64,000 nt of DNA from Lingula anatina (taxonomy: Eukaryota; Brachiopoda; Lingulata; Lingulida; Lingulidae), in the NCBI RefSeq assembly GCF_001039355.2, contig NW_019773792.1, positions 169,702 to 233,701 on the forward strand, read 5' to 3'. This document shows positions 37,040 through 48,000 of the stretch, piece after piece. How positions within the stretch are numbered: position 1 is the first letter of the stretch; each line of letters begins with the position of its first letter. The translations under genes and the position numbers were made by a program. A model generated the notes under the pieces. It saw only the letters and a list, made by a program, of their open reading frames with translations, did no database searches and was not told the origin of the DNA.

Positions 37040-37240
37040 TTTCCGTGAAATTAATTCATTTCGTTGTTGGCACGCTATACTGGAAACGTCGCCATGGACG
37101 ACGTATGCCAAAGATGGAATGATAAGTACATGTACCGCAGTATACATTTACTCCCGTAAGGAACACCACCTCGTTGTGGTCGCGAAGCAGGATTGGTTGA
37201 TCACTTTCTCAATTCCCCAGCAAAGAGGCCTATAGGTGGC
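37040..37240 (-). pseudogene. Decayed copy of the aminoacylase last exon
   Basis: The minus strand encodes a piece reading LRDHNEVVFLTGVNVYCG. This matches the last aminoacylase exon ([23 protein letters not shown]) with an internal deletion, then falls out of frame. Nucleotide similarity continues into the 3' UTR side (ATTTCGTTGT...). It lies about 1 kb downstream of the intact gene in the same orientation, indicating a former tandem paralogue. Confidence 0.75.
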
Positions 37241-37634
37241 ATTAGTGAACAGCATGCCCCGCCACGTAGGGGGCCCTTTATCGTACACTTGCTACTGATC
37301 TGAATAATTATATGCAAGACTTAATAAGAAAATGTGAGTGGAATTTTGCAGTTGATTTCCAGAATCTGTAGAATCTGTATTTAAAAGAGCTTATACATTC
37401 AAAGGACATGTTGAAAACCCCAGTTAAACCACTAGAAGTGAGCAATATAACGGTGTTTGTTGTGATTGTTTCTTTTGCATATCTGGTGATTTTAAAAACA
37501 TTTTGTTCCTGCAATGATACAACTGGACAATAAGTAAAAGTTGACACTTGTAAAAAATCCTTCATTTTATTAGGCATGACAAGCATTTTGAGCAACAATG
37601 TGCATATCCGCTTACAACTACAACAACAGTTATA

Positions 37635-37650
37635 ATAATAATAATTATTA

Positions 37651-37684
<34 letters not shown>
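37635..37684. repeat. (ATT)n microsatellite
   Basis: ATT/AAT trinucleotide run in non-coding DNA between the pseudoexon and the aminoacylase gene. Confidence 0.9.
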
Positions 37685-37687
<3 letters not shown>

Positions 37688-38215
37688 GCTTATAGACCAT
37701 AAAATGTATGTTGCAGTGGAATTTAGGCACTTAGGCCTTGAAGCCGTGGCAATTTCCTGGCGTGGCAGCGAGAGACATTATTCGTGTGTTAGCTTTGAGG
37801 GCCTGATATACGGCAGCCGGGCTGTAACCTCCCCAGGAAGGCGGGTCGAGCGTATATTGACTAGGTGCCCAATATATATTCTTTATATATATTCATGTTC
37901 AACTTAAACCCAGTGGGTTGTAATTTTGCAATAAACTTATTATTATTATAATTATTATTATTACTTGCAGGGCACTATCTCCGCTACTTATTACAATGAT
38001 AAAAATGATTATACTGCATAACTTTTCACCGCTAGCTTTCCGCTACTGCAGACTGCTGCGATATACATTTTTACTTCGGTATCTAGTCAAATATTTAACT
38101 AATGTAGCAGCAATACCGCATCGACAATTTTGTTGAATTGGTGATAAACATATGTTATAACCACTAGTCTACAAAAACATGCTAATTTTCAAGTGAAATT
38201 GTTTCGTTGTCGGGC

Positions 38216-38982
38216 TTAGGGGCTAGAAACCTCGCCAGGGACGCTTGCCAAAGATGAAATGATACCGCAGTACACGTCTACTCCCGTAAGGAATACCCTC
38301 TCGTTCAGAAACTCGTTGTGGTCGTGTAGCGTGATTGGAGTGTTGATCATTGGCGAAAAGCCTAGTGCGGGAAGCCCAAGCTACAAAAAATGTGAGAATA
38401 ACCATTAAGAAGTGCATACACAGATATACAAGACCTAACTTCTGTTCAAGGCACATAATGAGTGTTGGGCCTTAATATGACATATTTTCCTGGGATTTTC
38501 AACGCTAAATCACCAAGGAAATCATACCCATATCAAAACCGTTCACAGAATTACGACTAATTATCCTGAATATTATGGTGTAATAAGTCAGCAAAACTGA
38601 TTTTTATAAATTGATTTTAGTTTCATTTGCTTCAATTGGGATTCATTTCATTTATTTGTTATTATTTATTTGTTATTAATTTTTCCAGCTGTAGTGTCAT
38701 ATTTGTTTTTGGAAAACAAAAGCTAAACCCCAGTGAAGTACAAAGCTCCCATCGTCCAAAAACTTGAAAATATCGTGAATTACATCGTACAACGATGTTA
38801 AAAAGGGTTTTGCTCCATCACAACTGACACTGACACTTCCTTTCACCTCTTCCGAATGCTCTATATTCGCCACCTTAGAGATGCATTCACCTAGATGTTA
38901 AGACTTACCTGTCTCATAATTCTGCCATCACTGAAAGCTGGAAATACCTCTCTTTTCCACGGTATTCCCCTAAAATGGAAAG

Positions 38983-39027
<45 letters not shown>

Positions 39028-42000
39028 TGATCCTAAATGCTCTATCAACGAATGAGATATTAATTGCATTGCAAATTAAAACAGTACAGTAACTATTTTC
39101 AACCTTGTAACCAATCAAATATCCAACGATGGACTTTTCTAAGAAAGTCAGCTAATTTATCTGCTACTGATCGAGGCACAATATACAAAGCAAAACAGTG
39201 TGGTATACTTACATTTCATTGCATGCGCTCTGGAAAGCGACCCACCATGGATTGGAGTCGTCAGCTGGTGTCACGCCTTGAAATGTGTTTTTCTTGAAGT
39301 CAAACCAAACACATGTATATACATGTATATTAACTAAGAACGGTTATCATCAATCTATATCGAATTCAACCAATATAAAGGCTTTACTTTTGTCGTGCTA
39401 ACGGCTTTCCTTTAAAATCTTGTTACACAAACTTCAGATTATCATTGGCGCCCATAACCATTAGACATTTATATAATGATATAGTCGGACTTTGCCTCTT
39501 GGTCTGATACTATCTAAAGTGTTTTCTTCGGCAAACAAGTGAAAAAAATTCTGATTGGTGCTGGGCAAGCAGATATGAAAGCTTTCTTTAAGAATAGTAA
39601 CATGCCGCAAAACCATTACATTTACCAGTAAACGATATGCATTTAGTCGCTTATGCTATTAAAACAAAATTTCTAACTGCAATTTACCTGCAAGAATTCC
39701 ACTTTAATACCATCGCCTGCGCTTTTGGCCCACTGATGTATCTTGTTTTCTAGCTCCAGCATATCTTGAGTAACAGTGACGCGAACGTCAAACACTAAAA
39801 AAACAGGCGAGTTCACACTTTGAATAGGCCCAACTCATGTAATATAACAGTGCACATAAGGCAAACCGCTTTTCATCGGACCAAGTGACCTCTATAGAGA
39901 GATAAAACGTTCATTGTGAAAAGCCCCAATAGTTTAAAACGCACTTTAATTATTTGGTACATTTTCAACAAGTATACGTTGCTATATAGAAAGCATTCTT
40001 TTTCTTGGGATGCTTTTACAGCTAGGTTCTGTTAAAAATAATATGTGGCTACCAGGGTGTCAATAAATTCCCAGTCAAATTCCATCAAAGCAGTAGTCAT
40101 GGTGCTTATAAACATTTATTTAGAAGAAAGTAAAGGATATGCATGACGCTAATAAAGGTTTGACTACATGGATTTAAAAACGAAAGTGCGCGTGCTTACC
40201 CGACGACATTTCTGCCGGAACCATATTAGGTTGTACGCCTCCCTATAACAAATGCAAACTGAGCTTGTAATTTGAAACAAGAGAAGTTATCGATTTTCAA
40301 ATATTATAGAAACATATCCAAACTTTTTTCTATTTAGTGGTTGTAATTGGACCTTCTCTATGGCCCTTGCCTTTTTTTTTACTTCCAAAACATTTTAATA
40401 AAATAAAATTTTAATAACAACAACTATAGCAGTCAACGTAATATTTATCTTCAATTATTGCACTGCAATCAGTCACGTGTATTACGTATATATATATATG
40501 GATCAAAATACTACAATTCGGTGTCGGGGCAGGTTATCTTAAAACATTGCTGATAATCTTATCAAGTGAGCATATCATGAGTGTGGTGTTATCGAAAGTA
40601 TATAAATAAACCTTTGAACACTATTCATAACAAGAGCTTATTGAACTGTAGGCGCTGGCCCGCGCCAAGTAAAGGTAAGACGACTTTCTCTACATACGTT
40701 TTGAGAAAAATTAATAACTATTAATATAGTAATATATTTATATTTCAAAGTATACATCCTCGATTGATATTGGGTACGTTGATCGTACAGTTCGTTCAAT
40801 TAAGTCTAATGTTTGTATTTAGTATTAAGATGGAGAGACCTTATGTTTTTAAAAGGCACAACTTACAGACGGGACGGATTATTCACCCGAGGCTCTTAGA
40901 GTTGGTTCAGACATTCTGTGATAGGAGTAGCCAATAGTAAACTTTATCAGAAATGGTCTTCAACCGCGAGGTAAATTGTGTCTGAGTTAAATTTTGAAAT
41001 ATCCTTTCACTTTCCATCGGGATTTTCCTGCATGGACCTTCCAACCGATTCACATGCAGACTAATAAACCGTCATGCCCCGTGCCTGGACGCACGCCACG
41101 TTATTTACCTATGTAAATGTCCTCGAATAATGTCGAATCATGTTTGACTAGGATATCCTCCCATACAATTATATTTAAAAAACAGCAAGAAAAAATCCAC
41201 TTTCGTTTAAGAAACTCCAGATTTACGTTACAGATTACGAAAGACAATGGGCACAATAGAAACGTTAATTAAAAGAGAAATGCTTGCCAAGATTTATGGT
41301 TTTCGCGGTCTGTACATGTATGAACCTACCTCAATCATTGTGCAATTCACTGATGTGACGTCCCCAAGAACCATGGTACTGTCATTCTTCAAGCTGTAAC
41401 GTGTATATACACATTAATTCTTCTGTTACAACAGCATCGACTATATACGAGTAATCTTAATTAAAGTTAATAAACTTTTTAGACAGTGTATATTTAACCC
41501 AAAGTCGTATTTAGTGAAGTGCTTAGACTGCACATGAAGGTAATTTGTAACGAAACTGGTCAAATACATGGTCTTACGTAGCTTCCTGTTCAGCCCTGAA
41601 TTCTAAGAAGGCGTCAGTGATTTTTCTCTGAAAGGAAATTTATTGAATTAAGGGTGCGTCTTAGTGAAGGACGGTCACGAGCCTACATCAGCTCTCTCCC
41701 GAAGCAGTTAATGCATGTACCCCTTGATCTGATTGGAATGGATAAAAACTACAGCAAGCCTCGAGTACATGCATAACGCTTTAAATGCAACCGGTTTTTT
41801 CCCCGTTACATATGCTTTAGTTAAGTTTGCTATACATTTACCAGACGCGTACCTTACTTTGTCAGACAGGGCCGTAGCGTTCAGGTTCAGTAAGTTATGC
41901 GCAAGTTTCTGGTTTATGCAAGGCAGTTAGACTGTATACTGTCTATTAACATGTAACTGTATAGGTAGCAGCGAAAGCCACTATCGTTTTAACTAAAATC

Positions 42001-45000
42001 ATATTGATCACAAGTAACTTAGGCCATAGGGAAGCGTGCTAGATTTAATAATGTTTCTGTTTTTGGTAAAAATCGAAATACTTAAAAGCCTTCAAATTAG
42101 ATTTTAAAAGTTAAAGGCGTCGTGATTCTCGTTACATGTACATGTAAGAGCACGAGCATCAGAGCTAGCTACATTAACGTGTGTGCGCGTACAAGTGCCT
42201 GCACGAGCCATAGGGTGCTTTCCCAGAGATTTAGATCGATATAAAGATTAAGATTTAGATCGACCTAACTCCCTGGGGGTTCACGCTAAATTGCAGTCAG
42301 CCGAGTGGGCACCATAGTTAATTACCCCCTTACAGCTTTTAGTAGGCGGGACAGACGCTTAAGCCGGCCAAGCTGACAGTAATCTAGTGAGACCCCCCAC
42401 AGGGATAGATCGATCTAAAAATCTATGGAAATGGGGTGTTAGAAGTTATAATGTAACTAGCATTTCAATTTAGTTTTTTACTTTTATCTTTTTAAATAAT
42501 TTTTGTTTATCTCTTATATGATAGGGTTGCATATCGAGCGGTTGTATCCGAAGAACATGCAAGTGCTTCAAGTTAAAAATCGAGTAAACAATTCACAAAA
42601 TCTATTATTTGTTTATTACTTCCGCCCGGAAGATTGTTTTTTGCTTTTGTTGGTGTGTTAATTAACAGCTTAACGCAAAAATTTCGGAACGAATGTTCAT
42701 AAAATTCAAAGAATATTTCAAAATGGAATTAGAACCTGTCAGATACTGGACGTTCTGTATCAAGAAATCAATAAAAAATATCAGAGTCATTTTACCCTTG
42801 GCCAAGGGGGTAGGGGGCAGGGGTGTGCTAACACTTGCCAAAGGTGTCCGCCCAGGCTAGTGAATGGAACGGTGCGCCTTAATGCCCCTTAATAGTGTTA
42901 TAATCATAATTATATGTATTATAGGTGAACGTCTGCAAATACATGTGCATCACTGAATATACCCACTGCAGATAACTGCTGTTTTCGTCGAGTTAATTGA
43001 TGAGTAGCTGATAAAGCATTTGTCCTCGAACTCTTCTTACTTTGTAGATATGAAATTCAATCATCCAGAATACCTACATGTACCATGGACATGGATATAC
43101 GTGTATTTATATTTGTTTTAAAACCAGGTTCCAAGAAATTAAAGCTAAGCCAAAGTTTTAAACAGTTATGTGTATATTCTTTTGCGTAAAACACCTAATC
43201 ACAACTTAATTGTCTCATGCTGAATTTCCCTTTAAAATTTAGAGCAATGAACCATTAAATGGGGATTAATTTAAAAATAATTAGATAAACCGTATGAAAG
43301 ACGTGGTTTTTTCTTAAGGTCATTTTAAAGTTGTATCGTAATCTATCCATAAAGCATTAGTAGACAAAGTAGACAAAGATTAAGTGTTATATTTACTGCT
43401 AAAAACATTGATGCACAGAACTCAAATCCTGGATTGTACCGATCAAGATACATTGACTTGACAAAACCTTGTTTTTGGTTGTTCTTATAGCCAATCCAGT
43501 GTACCAACAATTGCGTAAACGTATTTCTCTCCACAATACATCAACGGAACCCTAAAATAACAGTTTACAATGTTCATACCTTGAACACACTCAAATGAAA
43601 TTTCATTACCTGCCATCATGATACACTGGCAAGATAATTCCTGTTTTATAATATTCGTCCGTGGGTTTATGTTCGGAGAGTTGGAATGCCCCATTACTAT
43701 ACAAATGGAAGTATAAATGTGTACTACGTAGTTAAAAAACCAAACATCTAATTACTTAAGTTATTCAAATAATTGTACTGATTTTACCAACGATGAACCA
43801 ATTAAGACACCTACCAGTTTTTCAATGGCAGTATTTTGGACTAAATATGCACCGAGACCAGCATTTCCAGTGCATGTCACTTTAATCCCTAAAACATAAA
43901 TATGAAAAACTGTAAGTCTCTGCATGGACTGTTATTTGATATACATGGCAATTCCCCATATGAGGTGATATTTCTCACTGAAGAAATAACAATAAGAAGT
44001 GTCGTTATGAGAACCAGTATAATTAAATGACGTAATGAAGAAATGGAGCAATGCATTTCTTGTGATGAATTCAATGATTGTCACGCAGAAGTTATCAATA
44101 TACTTTTCCTCCATTATTTTCTACCTTAAAGAAATTTCACTATTGCGCTGTCTTTACTGGGGTACACTGGAACATTTTGTTTTTCATTTCAGAAAACGCC
44201 AAAGCGTTGCAAGCAGCATATCTCCCTAAAGTTGGCAACACCTAAGTCTGAAGATGGCCGCCTTTGATATGCTCCACTTCAGCATTGTGTGCCTAATGAA
44301 TCTGATCGTGCTCATAACTGCCCTGAACCTAGGGTGGTGGTTCAACAAGGGGAGGTTTGACGTAACGCAGTCACAAATCCCATCCATCGTGATCATGGCC
44401 ATAGGTTCGATGTGTATATTAGCTGTAACCTGTGTAAGCACATGGAAAGACGATACGGAGAGCCAACGTCGCCACGGGCATGACTCATTGGGTAGAATGC
44501 TGAACCACTATCTTCCTCTACTTGGTGTTGTGATATTTGGACTCGGCAGTTGCCTATATTCTGGTTTAGATGTCGTGGAGCAATATATTTGTCTACGCGC
44601 CTACCAGGCGTTCAATACTGATGGCGTCTTTGATAGCCTAGTCACTCAGCGTTATGTTCTAACTGCCTTCCACGGAGCGCACTGTATTTTTGTTCTCATA
44701 CAAATTGCGTTTTTGGTGTTGACGTTTAAAGTGGACAATTATGCAATGAACAACGCAACTTGCAAGGTTCTTATATGGTTTGGAATTGTCTTTACAATAC
44801 CTGGCAACATTGGAGTCTTGTTTTATACTTTTATATCGGGATCTGTACAGCATGGCTTCGTACCGCCACATGTGCCAGATAACAAAACTTTGGGCAATGC
44901 CACAAGACTCTGTTTACAGGAACAGAGCCCTCTGGAAGATACAGTCCATGAAACATTACGTCCTGTTTGCCACCCAATGATAATCCAATATTGTCTAATC

Positions 45001-48000
45001 GTGACGAGACTGTTACTTCAGGAGTTAAGAAAATTGACCCAAAGGAACGTGCCGCCAATGGATACAAGTATGGAATCTCAATCAGATTCGGAATCTTTTG
45101 GACAAGAGACAAACGTTGTACCTGATGTCGATTTGAACAATGTTAACCAAATAAATGGGACAACACATCTAAAGCATCTCACAGACAACTTTCCTCTGCC
45201 ATCTTCTCAGCCAGGATCAGGAACGTCCGTTCAAAGACAAGACCTAGATGAAAACGTCCTTGGTGGAAATACAATTGGCGCTCCTTCGATGGATACCGAA
45301 ACTCACCTTAGTCGCAGGGCAGGCTTTATAATGAGGCCTGTATCTCAACCAGAGCCGGGCGTGTCTGACATGAGGAACGGCGTAAGTGACCCCCTCATTA
45401 ATGACGACCCACAAACAAATCAAGCAGTTGCTTCAGGACGCGGATCCAAACTTTACAATTTGTTATTCAACCGCGTTATAGCAATATTCCTCGTTCTGGT
45501 ACAAATAGTTGCCTACATATCTGTCATCGTTCTAAAGACAACCCAGGTTTCTGAAACACAGAAAATCAACTACGACATTATTCTTATCTCATGTTTACTG
45601 GCTTTTTCGGTATACGCTCTTTGTGCTACCTGCGTCGGTTGCTACTCCGCTATTTTCAAACGACAGATAGATGCCGATAACTGTGTCTGTGAATTTTCAT
45701 TTGCTGATGTTTTCCTTTTGGTTATGTCGTCTACTGGAAGCTTGATATTCAACTTCTCTGTTCTTATATGTGACGTTACAATATTCGAACAACCTACGTC
45801 TCATGAAGTTTTTGTTCACACCGTTATTTCATTCATATACCGCATTTTGATGGCCGGCCAAATATCAGCTCAGGCATACTTCATCAACTCTGGACAAAGA
45901 TTTGGTGTGTATTGTGGGACAGACCTTTCCATTATGACAACCACTTTGAACTACCTAATTGTAGCAAACATAGGCTGGTGGGGGATAAATGCCTTTATAG
46001 GACCCTGGTATTTTAAAAAAGTGGAATTTTTAAATAGCTGCTTCGGTTCAACCATATGGCCAACTATGTTGAGGTTCCTGACGCCTTTGCTCGCGTTTTT
46101 ACGGTTTCAGTCGTTCACTATGCTGTTAAGGTATCGCTACGAGGGGATCGTAATGGCGGGTGAGCAATAGCGGTCACGTGCAGATTGAAAAAGCTGTAAT
46201 GCACATGTTTGTGCATTGGTGTAATGTATTTAGTATAACTTTGTGTAATGTATATCAGACACCTTGAAAACGGGTAGTGTGGTCTGATATACCGGTTTAT
46301 TCTGGATCCGTAGGTGCTGAGTCTGGTAGTTGGTTAGGCCTGTATATGGTATAACTTAGGGTGACTACTTATACTGCGTATTCCACATTCCTTGGCTTTG
46401 ATACCAGCATTTGATCAGTTCGCTCTCTCTATCTGTGCGTGTGTGTGTGTATGTGTGTAAGTGCGGGTGTGTGTGGTTGAGTATGCGTGTGTGTGAATGC
46501 ATGCCTGACCTTTAAGAAAATTTCTGCTTTTCCGAAAATTGCTACTTTCCCAAATACTGATTTATGGATTGCATTGCCAATGTAAGTTTGTTAAAAGATA
46601 AAGCATATTCTTTGTACAAATTCATAATTATAATAATAATAAAGATAATTGATAATAATAATAATATCTTACACCATGGAGACCTCTCTGCATTGTAGAC
46701 TCTGTATACGCCATCTTCACTTGCTAAGCCTATAAATGTAGAAGGCCTTCTGTTAACAATCTACAAATTATCATCAAAGAATTAGGATGCTATTTTAAAT
46801 AACAAGTTTTATTTCTTGTTTTCATATTTCAGCAAACATACGCTTTTCATAATATGCTTTCACATTCCGAGCCCGCGTATTATGAATTATGAGTATTTTG
46901 ATGCAATTGACATATATAACGGTTCTTACTCTACAGTATCTTATACTTATACGCAGCATTTGCTTAATAAACACACGAGGTGCTTATACCCATAGATTAT
47001 ATCTGTACTACGTGATAAAATTAGTAATGGGGGGTTTAACACTGTCTAGCATGAAACTCACCTTCGTCCATTGCAAATGCTATGTTAAGATTTCTGAAGT
47101 CTTCGTGCTTAACGAACAACTTCATACCCTCCTCACTACCCACTTGTTCATCTGTAATACGAAATATATCTAAAACGTCAGTATGGCCTTATAATATGTC
47201 TATTATCTCATTATTTCGGTACTAATAAAATCTACAATAATTGAGTTTTTTCCACAGTGTCAATATGCACATAAACTCTATCTGCGTATCACTTCCGTGT
47301 ACAGAAAGGTTGTATACGTAAACAGTTATGTATGGACACCAGTGACTTTAAGGCGATCATTTCTGAATAAATTTTTTGTTTCGAAATTGTTTTGTCTTAA
47401 GGAGTTTCCCTTTACCTGGCACAAAAGTAACATGCACTGTTCTTACTGGGACTACTCCGTTTTGTCTTAGCTTTCTTATGGCCTCCAGATACCTGAAATT
47501 TGAACATTCTTATTAGTTGAACGTGCCCTAGGCCGCATTCAGAACAGTGGACTAACTAGTCCCAGGGTCAAATATGGCCGTCCCACTTGAATATTTGCCC
47601 ACGGGGAATCTATTCAGTGTCTGTTAGCGGAATAGACGGCAAGCTTTTTAGTGGGTGGCCATATTTGACCCGCGGACTACTTAGTCCACTGTTCTGTAAG
47701 CGGCCCTACACATAAGTTGGTCTGAAACAGTGCTTGTGACACGTCACTGGCACAAGTATGCTTATGTAAAGCAGTCCTGGTTTCTGTGCAAATGCAAAAA
47801 TATGTTTATACACTTATATGATAGCGGTGTTGCTATCTGTTTACATAACATGCAGTGCTAGTGATATTTAATCTATACTATGAAATTTTTAGCGCAACAT
47901 TCTTACTGCTACACACACACACACACATATATAACCGTCTAGCAATGAGGGGAACTTCCTAAGAGTCGTCGTGATTTTTTCTTAATATTTCTTAACAGAA

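Larger units (their letters stand above)
34828..38215. other. Region between the IDO-like and aminoacylase genes
   Basis: No intact gene. It contains the hairpin-motif cluster (35155-35502), a decayed Tc1-like transposase (about 35560-36080), a decayed aminoacylase exon (37040-37240) and an (ATT)n tract (37635-37684). Confidence 0.6.

Noticed and set aside
43485-43694. Minus-strand frame containing [12 protein letters not shown], first taken as the missing aminoacylase exon
   Set aside because: It is downstream of exon 9, so the order is wrong. The true exon (AERSPWW) was found at 46673-46729 with correct phases.
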